From: Mesorhizobium carmichaelinearum
GTDB lineage: Bacteria; Pseudomonadota; Alphaproteobacteria; Rhizobiales; Rhizobiaceae
Assembly (NCBI RefSeq): GCF_900199455.1
Contig: NZ_FZQR01000011.1
Coordinates: 209,422 to 273,421, forward strand
DNA length: 64,000 nucleotides
Direction: 5' to 3'
Shown in pieces: positions 7,721-16,128 of this stretch. A program made the translations under genes and the position numbers. The notes under the pieces were generated by a model, which worked only from the letters and a program-made list of their open reading frames with translations, ran no database searches and was not told the origin of the DNA. Position 1 is the stretch's first letter, and each line of letters opens with the position of its first letter.

Positions 7721-8557
7721 ATGGCGGGAGCGGCACGCCTTGAAGATTTCGGCCAAAATGGAATAGCGGGGCTGACGAAGGCTGAAGGGATGGAAGCGGT
7801 ACTAGCGCAGACCACCGGCTTTTTCCAGGAACGGCCCGCAGAGAGACGGCTGGGTGCCGCTTTCGCGTCCGTCTGGGTCCACCGCATGCGCGACCAGGAC
7901 GCTCCGCCTGTCGTGATAACGCCGGATGCGACGATCGACCTGCAGTGGATCGACGGCCGGTTCCGGGTCGCGGGACCGGACCGGGAGCCGCAGATCGAGG
8001 TACTGCCCTCAGCAGCGACGATTGTCGGATTCAGATTCCGGCCGGGGGCGGCGGCCGGTTGGCTGGGCGTGCCGGCTAACCAACTCGTGGGAGAACGCCT
8101 TGACCTCAGTGAGCTCTGGGGCACGAGGGCAAGCCATCTGGCGGGCCGCGTCCAGGCCACGCCCGATCTCGCCAAGCTAGTGGGACAGTTGGAGAAGGCA
8201 ATCGGCGCATACGCGCAAGACCACCATGCGCCCGATGCGGGCATGGGCTTTGCCTTTGACCTGATCGACCGGGGTCTGCCGGCCGACAAGCCGCTGGTGC
8301 CTTTCCTCCTGCGCTCCCTGCATATGAGCGAACGGACGCTGCGGCGGCGTTTCGAGGAAAGTTTCGGCTACGGCCCGAAGACGCTTGACCGGATCCTGCG
8401 CTTCCACCGCTTCAGGCGCCTGCGGCAGATATCTGGCGATGCTTCGACCGCGGTCTTAGCGATCGAGGCCGGCTATGCGGACCAGGCCCATTTGATACGC
8501 GAAAGCAGGCGGCTCTCCGGCATCACGCCGTCGGTGCTGGCTGCCACCGGGGTGTAG
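7721..8557 (+). CDS. AraC-family transcriptional regulator
   Basis: The protein is 278 residues from the ATG at 7721. The N-terminal half has a jelly-roll-like sensor segment (TPDATIDLQWIDGRFRVAGP) typical of AraC proteins of the DUF6597 type. The C-terminal ~100 residues carry two helix-turn-helix units: LLRSLHMSERTLRRRFEE and VLAIEAGYADQAHLIRESRR. The open frame extends further upstream but overlaps the VOC gene and loses similarity, so it was trimmed; an ATG at 7790 is an alternative start. Divergent from the VOC gene, which is its most likely target. The inducer is unknown. Confidence 0.85.
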   Translation: MAGAARLEDFGQNGIAGLTKAEGMEAVLAQTTGFFQERPAERRLGAAFASVWVHRMRDQDAPPVVITPDATIDLQWIDGRFRVAGPDREPQIEVLPSAATIVGFRFRPGAAAGWLGVPANQLVGERLDLSELWGTRASHLAGRVQATPDLAKLVGQLEKAIGAYAQDHHAPDAGMGFAFDLIDRGLPADKPLVPFLLRSLHMSERTLRRRFEESFGYGPKTLDRILRFHRFRRLRQISGDASTAVLAIEAGYADQAHLIRESRRLSGITPSVLAATGV

Positions 8558-8584
8558 CAGCGCCTCCGCCGACGCCATGCCCAC

Positions 8585-9433
8585 CTACTCCCCAGCAAGC
8601 CATTCCAGCGACCAGTGCGCCGGCTTTTCCACGGCGAGCAATTTGTGCAGGGTTGGCAACACCGTTCGCAATTCGCCTTCCAGCGTGAAGGGCGGGTTGA
8701 CCAGCACCATGCCGCTGCCATCGAGGCTGGGCTCTAGCGACGCCGGCCTGATCTCGAATTCTATGTCGAGAATTTTCGGGATGCCGGATTGCTTCAGCGC
8801 CTTCCTGAAGGCGATGATCGCCCGGCGGTCCTTGATCGGATACCACAGCGCATAGATGCCGCCGGGCCAGCGCTTGTGTGCCCTTATGAGACCGTCGACG
8901 AGGCGGTCGAACTCGCCCTCCTCCTCGAATGGCGGATCGATGAGCACCAGGCCGCGCTTCTCCTTCGGCGGCAGATGCGCGCCAAGCGCCAGCCAGCCAT
9001 CGAGTTCCATCACCCTCACCTGGAAATCGCCGGCGAATTCCGCCTTCAGCTTGGCGGCGTCTTTCGGGTGCAGTTCAATCGCCGACAGCCGATCCTGCTT
9101 GCGCAGGAGCTGGCGCGCGAGCAGTGGCGAGCCCGGATATTTCTTCACGCCGTCCCCGGGATTGAGCGAACGCACCGCCTCCAGATAAGGCGCCAGCAGC
9201 GCGCCCGCCTTCGCGTCGAACGAGGCATCGATCAGCCTGCCGATGCCGCCCTGCCACTCGCCGGTCTTCTGCGCCTCGAGTGACGACAGATCGTAGCGGC
9301 CAATGCCGGCATGGGTGTCGACGACGCGAAACGCCTTGTCCTTCTGTTTGAGATAGTCGAGCAGGCGCGTCAGCACGACATGCTTGACGACGTCGGCGAA
9401 ATTTCCGGCGTGGTAGGCGTGGCGGTAATTCAC
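8585..9433 (-). CDS. rlmJ: 23S rRNA (adenine(2030)-N6)-methyltransferase
   Basis: The protein opens with MNYRHAYHAGNFADVVKH, the hallmark of RlmJ, followed by the VVDTHAGIGRYDL SAM-binding loop. The catalytic motif is IDPPFEEEGEF, where most members have DPPY. It methylates A2030 in 23S rRNA. The start is the GTG at 9433: GGGGAG lies 5 bases upstream, and the family N-terminus begins exactly here. The length (282 aa) is normal. The start overlaps the stop of the upstream small membrane-protein gene in a GTGA quartet, so the two are translationally coupled. Confidence 0.95.
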   Translation of the reverse strand: MNYRHAYHAGNFADVVKHVVLTRLLDYLKQKDKAFRVVDTHAGIGRYDLSSLEAQKTGEWQGGIGRLIDASFDAKAGALLAPYLEAVRSLNPGDGVKKYPGSPLLARQLLRKQDRLSAIELHPKDAAKLKAEFAGDFQVRVMELDGWLALGAHLPPKEKRGLVLIDPPFEEEGEFDRLVDGLIRAHKRWPGGIYALWYPIKDRRAIIAFRKALKQSGIPKILDIEFEIRPASLEPSLDGSGMVLVNPPFTLEGELRTVLPTLHKLLAVEKPAHWSLEWLAGE

Positions 9434-10041
9434 TTGGCTCCCCTGCCCCAACGCGGCGGCGGTGGTTGCGAGTTCGGATTGTCCGGCCGGCCGCCACGAG
9501 AACGCAAGGTCAGCAGGAAGCCGATCAAGCCGACCGCCATCAGCGAGATGCCGACCGGCCGCGCTCGACGGTCGGTTTCGCCGACACCGGAGCGCAAGAC
9601 AAGATCGACCGCCCGCATCGGAATGTCCTCGGCATCGCCCGGGCCGACGGTGAAGGTATAGGGACCGGAATTGACGCTCGCGATGACGCCAGCCTCGTCG
9701 CGAAAGATCTTGTCGGGCAGCTGTGGGCTGACCTGGCGCGGGTTGTCGACGTGGTTGAACTGCAACGTCGAGGCAAGCACCGTGCGGCCGTTGCTGGCGG
9801 CGGTCAGGGTCAGCACCGTACGCTGCTGCGAAACGATGCGTTCGGCCCGCGCGGTCAGGTCGACCAGCACCCGCACCGGCGCATCGCGGCCTGCGAGCGA
9901 CACGGTCAACGGCTTGAAGCGGCCTTGCTCATAGACCCGCCAAGTGCCGATCTCGCGGCCGGAAAAATTGGTCATCGCCCAGGGATAGAGAAGGCCGATG
10001 CCGGTGCCGGCGAGCAGGATCAGGACAAACAGAAAGCGCAT
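9430..10041 (-). CDS. Hypothetical membrane-anchored protein, coupled to rlmJ
   Basis: A 203-residue protein with an N-terminal hydrophobic segment (3-22), a soluble beta-rich middle (about 30-165) and a second transmembrane helix (VGISLMAVGLIGFLLTL, near 168-184). This layout places the middle domain in the periplasm. The tail is Pro/Arg-rich. It ends in a GTGA overlap with rlmJ. No family motif is recognised. The coupling to an rRNA methyltransferase gene probably reflects operon structure rather than shared function. Confidence 0.7.
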   Translation of the reverse strand: MRFLFVLILLAGTGIGLLYPWAMTNFSGREIGTWRVYEQGRFKPLTVSLAGRDAPVRVLVDLTARAERIVSQQRTVLTLTAASNGRTVLASTLQFNHVDNPRQVSPQLPDKIFRDEAGVIASVNSGPYTFTVGPGDAEDIPMRAVDLVLRSGVGETDRRARPVGISLMAVGLIGFLLTLRSRGGRPDNPNSQPPPPRWGRGAK

Positions 10042-10060
10042 TCAGACACTCACCTTGCAA

Positions 10061-10738
10061 TCACACCTTGCCGGACAACTGGCCTGCATCGGCACCGTCG
10101 CGCAGGCGTTCCATCTCGTCCAGCAGCATGTCGAGGCCGAGCTCGAATGTCTTGTCGAATTCGGCGGTGCCAAAAAAGCGCCCGGCAGCCATGACATTGG
10201 GAAAATCCCGGGCCAGTTGCTCGTCGCTGACCGTGTTCACCGCCGACGGACCCTTGGCATAGCCTGCGTTCTCGTCCAGCACCGCGCCCATCAGATAATA
10301 GCCGACGGCACGGAACAGCCTGGCGCTGAGTTCGGCGTCGAAGCCGCCATCCCTGAACAGGCCGATAATGCCGTTCAACCAGGCAAGGCAGGTCGGCGAG
10401 TTCATCCGGTAGGTGACAAAGAAGGCAGCATAGGCGGGGTGGTCGCGGCCGATGCGGCGAAAATCCTCGATGGCGATGCGCATCCTTTGCCGCCACGGCA
10501 GGCTGGCGTCGGGCATTTCAAGCGCACCGACCAGCCGGTCGACCAGCGCCTCGTGCAAATGCGCCACCGAAGGAAAGTGATGGTAGATGCTCATCGCCTC
10601 GCAGCCGAGCGCCGACGCCAGCTTGCGCATGGAAAAGCCGGCGAGCCCCTCCGTCTCGATAACGTCGAAGGCCGCGTCCTCGATCATTTCGCGCGACAGG
10701 CGCCCACGTGCTCGCTTTTTTTTGATCGATGAGTCCAT
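10061..10738 (-). CDS. TetR-family regulator
   Basis: A 225-residue protein with an N-terminal basic stretch (SIKKKRARGRLSRE) and a TetR helix-turn-helix at about 15-62 (AAFDVIETEGLAGFSMRKLA, then CEAMSIYHHFPSVAHLHEAL). The C-terminal ligand domain is of the tetracycline-repressor-like class. It is divergent from an AhpD-like gene, and the 85-base gap between the starts contains two matching palindromes of the TetR operator type, so it very likely represses itself and that gene. Ligand unknown. Confidence 0.9.
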   Translation of the reverse strand: MDSSIKKKRARGRLSREMIEDAAFDVIETEGLAGFSMRKLASALGCEAMSIYHHFPSVAHLHEALVDRLVGALEMPDASLPWRQRMRIAIEDFRRIGRDHPAYAAFFVTYRMNSPTCLAWLNGIIGLFRDGGFDAELSARLFRAVGYYLMGAVLDENAGYAKGPSAVNTVSDEQLARDFPNVMAAGRFFGTAEFDKTFELGLDMLLDEMERLRDGADAGQLSGKV

Positions 10739-10753
10739 GGCGTCGCTTGACAG

Positions 10754-10766
10754 CTTACACTGTAAG
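10754..10766. promoter_or_regulatory. TetR operator, copy 1
   Basis: CTTAC-ACT-GTAAG is a 5-bp-arm inverted repeat immediately after a TTGACA hexamer at 10747-10752. It shares its arms with copy 2 at 10784-10798, about 31 bases centre to centre (three helical turns). Confidence 0.65.
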
Positions 10767-10783
10767 GTTCATTTTCCACGCCA

Positions 10784-10798
10784 CCTTACATCGTAAGG
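10784..10798. promoter_or_regulatory. TetR operator, copy 2
   Basis: CCTTAC-ATC-GTAAGG, a perfect 6-bp-arm inverted repeat just upstream of the AhpD-like gene. Same arms and 3-base centre size as copy 1, on the same face of the helix. Confidence 0.7.
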
Positions 10799-10823
10799 CC
10801 AACAAAGACCAGAGGAGAATGTC

Positions 10824-11294
10824 ATGTCTGCCTATCGCATTCTTTCATCCGTGCCTTCTTCCATACGCCAGACCTGCCTGCTCGCTGCTGCCGGCTGCGC
10901 GCTGACGCTGGCCGCGGCACCTGTCCATGCCGACGACTATGATGCAACCCTCAAGGACATCCAGTCGACCATGGGCGGCGTGCCGAGCTTTGTGAAGCAG
11001 TTTCCCAAGGCCGGTCTGCCCGGTGCCTGGGCCGAGGTCAAGGCCATCGAACTCAGCGATAAGACGGCGCTGCCACCAAAGGTCAAGTCGCTGATCTCGC
11101 TGGCGGTGGCGGCGCAGATTCCGTGCAACTATTGCATCTGGTCGGACACGCAGGACGCCAAGCGCGCCGGCGCCACCGACGAGGAGATCCAGGAAGCCGT
11201 GGCCATGGCCGCGCTCACCCGGCACTGGAGCACCATCTTCAACGGCATGCAGGTCGATTTCGACACATTCAAGAAGGAAATGGGTGGGCAGTGA
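10824..11294 (+). CDS. Secreted carboxymuconolactone decarboxylase (AhpD-like) family protein
   Basis: A 156-residue protein with an N-terminal signal peptide (about 1-36, ending near VHADDYD). The AhpD-like core carries the redox pair CNYC (in AAQIPCNYCIWSDTQDA) and the helix-forming GATDEEIQEAVAMAALTRHW. In the family the CxxC and a nearby His form a proton-relay peroxidase site; here the export signal suggests activity in the periplasm. ATG 10824 has GGAG 7 bases upstream. It is probably repressed by the divergent TetR through two operators in between. The substrate is unknown, with peroxide or electrophile stress plausible. Confidence 0.85.
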   Translation: MSAYRILSSVPSSIRQTCLLAAAGCALTLAAAPVHADDYDATLKDIQSTMGGVPSFVKQFPKAGLPGAWAEVKAIELSDKTALPPKVKSLISLAVAAQIPCNYCIWSDTQDAKRAGATDEEIQEAVAMAALTRHWSTIFNGMQVDFDTFKKEMGGQ

Positions 11295-11502
11295 TGCCTG
11301 GCTAACCCCTGGCCAGCGGCATGGCCTGTCGACGGCGGGTCATGCCCAATCAATCAAAGTACCGCATGCCGTCAGCGCTGATGACGACTTCGCCATCTTC
11401 CGGATTTGACCATTCCGCACCGGCCGGATCGACTGTCACATCGGCATTGCCAACGCTTGGGATTTCGCGCAACGCTCGTGCCGAAACTATTTCGAATGGC
11501 GC

Positions 11503-12675
11503 ATGAGCCGATATTCCATGGCGAATAGGACGGTGCTGATCACCGGAGCCCGAGCGCCGGTGGCGCTGCATCTGGCGCGCCTGCTTCACGGCGCCGGGCA
11601 GCGGGTTATCCTGGCCGACAGCCCGGCCCGCCCTATCGCCGCGGCGAGCAAATCATGCGCGCTCTATCACCGCTTGCCGCCGCCGCGATTTGCCGGGCTC
11701 GCCTATGGCGAAGCCGTGGAGGCACTGGTCCGCAGCGAAGGCATCGATTTGGTCATCCCGACTTGCGAAGAGATCTTCTATCTCGGCCATCTCTGGCGTG
11801 ACCGCGTGATGCCGGCCTGGCTGTTCGCGCCCGGCATGACGCTGCTGACGCAGGTGCATGACAAACACGCCTTCATACGACTTGCAGAAAGCCTCGGCCT
11901 AGCCGTGCCGGAAACAATGCTGCTGCAGAGCAAGGATGATTTGCAAACCGTACGCGGCCGATCGCGCGAACTGGTGTTCAAGCCAGTCTGGTCGCGTTTT
12001 GCCAGCCACGTCCTGCTGCGCCCATCACAGGACGAACTCGATGCCATTGAGCCGTCACCGGCAATGCCGTGGGTGGCGCAGCGCTTTGTCTCCGGCGACG
12101 AGATCAGCGCCTATGCGGTGGCGCTAAATGGCAAGCTCAAGGCGCTGGGGCTCTATCGTTCGCTCTACCGCGCCGGCAAGGGTGCCGGCATCTGCTTCGA
12201 GTTGGTGGAAGACCCCGCCGCCCGCCGCTTCGTCGAGACCTTCGTCGCCGACACCGGCTGGACCGGCCAGATATCCTTCGACCTGATGCGCGAAAAGGAT
12301 GGCCGGGTGCTGCCCTTGGAGTGCAATCCGCGTGCCGTGAGCGGCTTGCACTTCTTCCGTGATCCACGGCGTTTCACTGAGGCCATGCTCGAGGATGGAA
12401 GCGAGGTGAAACCGGACGTCTCCACGCCGCAGACAGTGCGGCTGGCGATGTGGATCTACGGATTGCCGGCGGCCCTGCGATCCCTGCGGATCGCGCGCTT
12501 CAGCCAGGCGATGCGCGCGGCCGACGAACTGCTCGACTGGCCCGGCGACCCCGCGCCGAAACGGGCGCAATGGCGCGCTCTGGCCGAGATCGCCGGCACG
12601 TCACTGCGCCAGCACATCAGCCTGCAGCAGGCGTCGACGCGCGACATCGAATGGAACGGACCACTTCAGGACTGA
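11503..12675 (+). CDS. ATP-grasp domain protein convergent with the Rieske/KAS III operon
   Basis: A 390-residue protein. The N-terminus has a Rossmann-like VLITGARAPVALHLARLLHG. A central ATP-grasp domain shows LVFKPVWSRFASHVLL (lysine strand), WVAQRFVSGDEISAYAV, and the Mg-binding ECNPRAVSG. ATP-grasp enzymes join a carboxylate to an amine or thiol through an acyl phosphate, which would suit tailoring of a small molecule. Starts at ATG 11503 or 11518 are both possible. It is tail-to-tail with the Rieske oxygenase gene, 68 bases apart, so a functional link to that operon is proximity-based inference. No biotin- or purine-enzyme hallmark is seen. Confidence 0.8.
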   Translation: MSRYSMANRTVLITGARAPVALHLARLLHGAGQRVILADSPARPIAAASKSCALYHRLPPPRFAGLAYGEAVEALVRSEGIDLVIPTCEEIFYLGHLWRDRVMPAWLFAPGMTLLTQVHDKHAFIRLAESLGLAVPETMLLQSKDDLQTVRGRSRELVFKPVWSRFASHVLLRPSQDELDAIEPSPAMPWVAQRFVSGDEISAYAVALNGKLKALGLYRSLYRAGKGAGICFELVEDPAARRFVETFVADTGWTGQISFDLMREKDGRVLPLECNPRAVSGLHFFRDPRRFTEAMLEDGSEVKPDVSTPQTVRLAMWIYGLPAALRSLRIARFSQAMRAADELLDWPGDPAPKRAQWRALAEIAGTSLRQHISLQQASTRDIEWNGPLQD

Positions 12676-12743
12676 TCCTCGTCGAATCAAGGAATGGATC
12701 TATCCCGTTGTTCAGGAACGGTCTTGTAAATATCGATCAAGAG

Positions 12744-13739
12744 CTAAAGCTCGATCTGGTGAACGCGAGGGTCCGCCGCAGCCGATGGCATCTTGCCTTC
12801 CATGATGGCCGCTATGTCGCGACGCAGGAAATCCAGTGGACCGATTGCCGGCAACGCCTCCGGCGGAAAACGCGCATTGTCGCTCGCCGATTTCAGCACC
12901 TTGCGATCCTGCTCCAGGGCAATGTTGAACAGCGGTTTGAAGGCGAGCGCCTTCAAATGACCGATCCCGCCCTGGCGCTGACCGATCAGCCAGCCGACAC
13001 CCTCAACGGTCCGCTCATCGGCCTGGCGCAGATGGAAAGTCGTCGCCAGCACAAGCCCGTTTGTGCCCCAATATTCCAGTTCGGCGATACCGGGATGGCG
13101 AAAGCGGCCGATGGTTTTGGTGCGCGCGCCTTCCAGAAGCCGGCTGATCAATCCCTGCTGGCGCTCTTCACCGGTGTAGCAGGCTTCGACCCAGCCCTCG
13201 CCGCCAGTCACCTCGACATGAACCAGATGCCGCTTGGCACTGAGCCCGCGCAGCAAGCCCTTGTGGGTGAAATGCGTGTGGGTGGCGTCAAGGATATTTT
13301 CCGCCGCGTCGATGACCGTCGACTGCGTCGAGGAGCGCACGCGCCGCACGATCACATCCTGGCCCTGCATGCAGTGGAGATAAGGTTCGCCCTCGGGGGA
13401 GCCGACCGCGACGAAGACGACGCCATCGCGCTCGATCGCGCGATAGCGCCGCACGCGGTAATGCGGCACCGCGCCGACATGGCCGGGAATGGCGGTGCAG
13501 CGGCCATCACCGTCGAAACGCCAGCCATGATAAGGGCATTCGATCTCGCCCTCGACGATCTTGCCGGTCGACAATTCGACCAGCCGGTGCGCGCAGCGGT
13601 CAAAAAGCGCTGATATCCCGGTTGCCGAACGGAACAGCACCACCGGCGCGCCATCCAGCAGGAGACGCCAGGGTTTGCGCCCGACATCGGTGGACAGTGA
13701 TACCGCCTGCCAGTGGTCTTTCTTCACAGGCTGACTCAC
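12744..13739 (-). CDS. Rieske non-heme iron oxygenase, last gene of the operon
   Basis: A 331-residue protein. The Rieske [2Fe-2S] site is C49-x-H51 ... C68-x2-H71 (CAHR and CPYHGW). The catalytic iron site is ENILDATHTHFTH, giving D151, H154 and H159 in the family spacing DxxHx4H, with a late EQDRKVL supplying the third ligand. So both cofactors look intact and this is a full oxygenase, not just a ferredoxin. Such enzymes hydroxylate or demethylate, and need an electron-donor reductase, which is not encoded nearby. The GTG start overlaps the GNAT-like gene's stop in a GTGA quartet. Confidence 0.88.
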   Translation of the reverse strand: MSQPVKKDHWQAVSLSTDVGRKPWRLLLDGAPVVLFRSATGISALFDRCAHRLVELSTGKIVEGEIECPYHGWRFDGDGRCTAIPGHVGAVPHYRVRRYRAIERDGVVFVAVGSPEGEPYLHCMQGQDVIVRRVRSSTQSTVIDAAENILDATHTHFTHKGLLRGLSAKRHLVHVEVTGGEGWVEACYTGEERQQGLISRLLEGARTKTIGRFRHPGIAELEYWGTNGLVLATTFHLRQADERTVEGVGWLIGQRQGGIGHLKALAFKPLFNIALEQDRKVLKSASDNARFPPEALPAIGPLDFLRRDIAAIMEGKMPSAAADPRVHQIEL

Positions 13740-14875
13740 AGCTCAAATCTCCGAAGCAGCGGAATGCCGACCCAATTCAGCACCGTTTCCATGATCCGCA
13801 CCGCAACGCGACGGCCAAGCGGCAGATGCCTGACGTAGACGGCGTTGTACTCGATCGCCGGCACCGCGCCGCGACGGCGTTTGAAATCGGCCGCACCGGC
13901 GCTCATGTTGAAGAACAGGCCGCGCGCCGTGGCATGATCCTGCGCCATCGCCATCATCATGCGGTAGAGCCCGTCGCCGATCGGCAGGCTGGTGTCGTAA
14001 CCGACGATGGGCTGGGTCAGCGTCCGGCCATTTTCGAACAGACCGGTGACGGCGACGAGCCTGCCGCTGCCGTTGTCGCGCAAGCCGACAAGTCTGAGGA
14101 TGCCGCGACGGTGCATCTCGCCGATGTAGCGGGCTGTGTAGTGCGGATTGAGCGGCGTGTATTTGTCGAGATAGAGCATGGCGTAGAGCTCTTCGCTCCT
14201 GACGTAGTCGGCTTCGCTGAAGTCGCGATCGCCGACCAGGCGAAAGGGCGTCGAGCGCAACCGGCTGCGGTCGCGTTTCATGTCGCGCGTCGTCGACGGC
14301 GCCGCGCTGCGATCGGCGAAGATATAGATCTGCCGCGCCGCCAGCATGCGAAAGCCTTGCGTCTTCAGCGCCGCGATGGTTGAGCGGTCGGCGATATCGT
14401 TGAGCGAGCGGATGACAATGGCGCGATCGGGAAAGCGCGTGGTCAGCTCAGTCCGCATCTCGGCGATGGCGGCGCGTTCGAGCCGTGGCACCGGATTGGT
14501 CGAATAGAGCCAGTTGTTGACCTGCACCTGATGGTCGAGGCCGCTTGCCTTCACCAGCGGCGCACAGGCACGGACCAGCGCGCGAACCATGCGCCGCAGC
14601 AATGGGCTCGAAGCAAAGTTGCGCGTTTCGTCGATGGCATAGTCGATATAGGCGCTGGACGGGCAGCAGATGTAGCAGTTCGGCGCCTCGCTGGCGTCGT
14701 TCAACGTCAGTGGAAAAATACGCCCGGCGACCTCGAAAGCCTCGAGCCTGACCGTCAGGTTGCGCACGAGATCGCGGGCCGGCACCTCGTTGAAAAGCTC
14801 GACCAGGGCCGCGACCTGGCGCGGACTGTTCTCGACCCGATCGGCTTGGCTTTCGTCGATGTTTCCAAGACTCAC
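13736..14875 (-). CDS. GNAT-like acyltransferase-fold protein of the operon
   Basis: The 379-residue protein starts at GTG 14875, which overlaps the adenylating-enzyme stop (GTGA). The N-terminal half has LVRNLTVRLEAFEVAGRIFP and the CYICCPSSAYIDYA motif; the C-terminal half (about 200-340) has GNAT-like features such as HRRGILRLVGLRDNG, LVAVTGLFENG and MMMAMAQDHATARGLFFN. It resembles large uncharacterised GNAT or FemAB-like proteins that transfer acyl or aminoacyl groups. No acetyl-CoA pyrophosphate loop is clear, so the activity is uncertain. The much longer open frame upstream overlaps the preceding gene and is rejected. Confidence 0.72.
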   Translation of the reverse strand: MSLGNIDESQADRVENSPRQVAALVELFNEVPARDLVRNLTVRLEAFEVAGRIFPLTLNDASEAPNCYICCPSSAYIDYAIDETRNFASSPLLRRMVRALVRACAPLVKASGLDHQVQVNNWLYSTNPVPRLERAAIAEMRTELTTRFPDRAIVIRSLNDIADRSTIAALKTQGFRMLAARQIYIFADRSAAPSTTRDMKRDRSRLRSTPFRLVGDRDFSEADYVRSEELYAMLYLDKYTPLNPHYTARYIGEMHRRGILRLVGLRDNGSGRLVAVTGLFENGRTLTQPIVGYDTSLPIGDGLYRMMMAMAQDHATARGLFFNMSAGAADFKRRRGAVPAIEYNAVYVRHLPLGRRVAVRIMETVLNWVGIPLLRRFEL

Positions 14876-16128
14876 GGCCCCGCCCCCAGCCGGCATTCGA
14901 CGCGGCGCAACTTGCGGCCGGTTTCCAGCGGCAGCGGTGCACGGACGAGTTCCACTGCGACGATTGCCTGGCGCGCGGCAAGCAGCGCGCGCACCGCCTC
15001 CAGGGCAGCCTCCGCCGCGTCGTTGGCGAGGCCCGACGCCAGCCGCAGCTCGACCTTTTCGGTTGCCATCTGGATCAGCCGGAAATCGTCGATACGGCGA
15101 TCGGCCCCCAGCACCGCGTTTCGCAAAATATCTGGCGTAACCAGGATTGGTCCATGCATCGAGACCAGCCGGAAGACATCGTCCATGCGGCCGACAATCT
15201 CGTCCACCGTGCGCAGCGGCGAGCCACAGCGGCAAGGCACCTTGGACAGACGCAGCAAATCGCTCATCCGATAACGCGCCATGATCTGCGTCTGCCGGCG
15301 GAAGGCCGTGACCAGCGGCGCGACCAGGCCGTCGCCGACCGGCTCGAACTCGAAATACACTGAATCTTCGGCCAGATGCAGCCCGCCTTCCCGGCACGTG
15401 ACCGCGAACAGTCCCTCCGTCGCCATGTAAATCTGGTCGAGCGGCAGCCCGAAAAACGCCTCGATGACCGGCCGGTCGACCGGATCCAGCGTTTCGGCGG
15501 CCGCAAAGACGCGGACCGGCGCCAGCCTGAAACTCTCCGTCGCGACGTGGCGCAGTATCTTGGGCGGCGCAATGATCACCGTCGGCGCAAAATCCTCGAG
15601 TGCATCGCGCCAATTTTCCGGACCAAGCCTGAGATCGAAGAAGCCGAGTTCGACGCGCCGGGATTGGCGCGCGCTGTCATAGAGTCCGCTGTTCTGCGGC
15701 AGGATCACGGCCACGCGCTGCCGGCGCCACAGAAGGTCGGGAATGGCTTTGGCCAGGATCGTACCCAGCCAGCGATATTTCTCGGCCTCGGAAATGACGA
15801 ACAGGCCGCGATTGCCCGATGTACCCGTGCTGGCGCCAACAGTCAGGTCGCCGAGGCGGCCATCCGAGGAAGCAGCGGCCCAGGCATCGCTGGCCGACAC
15901 GCCACCGATATTGAAGCGCTCGAAATTCGCCATCAGCAGTGCCTTATCGGTCACCGGCAGATCGTCGAGACGGCGCGGCGGCTTGCCGTAGAAAGGCGCC
16001 AGCGGCAGGTCGCGGTCGAGCCAGCGACGCAAGGCGCGGGCCTGCCAGTGTTCGAAACTCTTGCGGCTTTTGCGCGACACCCATCGGGTGTGGGCGAACG
16101 AGCCCAGCGCTTCAGCGAACCCGCTCAT
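14872..16128 (-). CDS. PaaK/F390-synthetase-like adenylate-forming enzyme
   Basis: A 418-residue protein of the phenylacetate-CoA-ligase branch. The phosphate-binding loop is GASTGTSGNRGLF (about 98-110). The A5-type motif is YMATEG (234-239), the ribose/phosphate-binding motif is RYRMSD (285-290), and the hinge-region GRMDDVF is at 313-319. A PCRCG cysteine pair precedes the hinge, as in many PaaK relatives. Such enzymes activate a carboxylic acid as an acyl-AMP, then often transfer it to CoA. The identity of the acid is unknown. It starts in an ATGA overlap with the MBL-fold gene and ends in a GTGA overlap with the GNAT-like gene. Confidence 0.85.
   Translation of the reverse strand: MSGFAEALGSFAHTRWVSRKSRKSFEHWQARALRRWLDRDLPLAPFYGKPPRRLDDLPVTDKALLMANFERFNIGGVSASDAWAAASSDGRLGDLTVGASTGTSGNRGLFVISEAEKYRWLGTILAKAIPDLLWRRQRVAVILPQNSGLYDSARQSRRVELGFFDLRLGPENWRDALEDFAPTVIIAPPKILRHVATESFRLAPVRVFAAAETLDPVDRPVIEAFFGLPLDQIYMATEGLFAVTCREGGLHLAEDSVYFEFEPVGDGLVAPLVTAFRRQTQIMARYRMSDLLRLSKVPCRCGSPLRTVDEIVGRMDDVFRLVSMHGPILVTPDILRNAVLGADRRIDDFRLIQMATEKVELRLASGLANDAAEAALEAVRALLAARQAIVAVELVRAPLPLETGRKLRRVECRLGAGP

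Noticed and set aside
14876..15613. Upstream extension of the GNAT-like gene to 625 codons
   Set aside because: Overlaps the adenylating-enzyme gene; the GTGA-coupled start at 14875 fits better.
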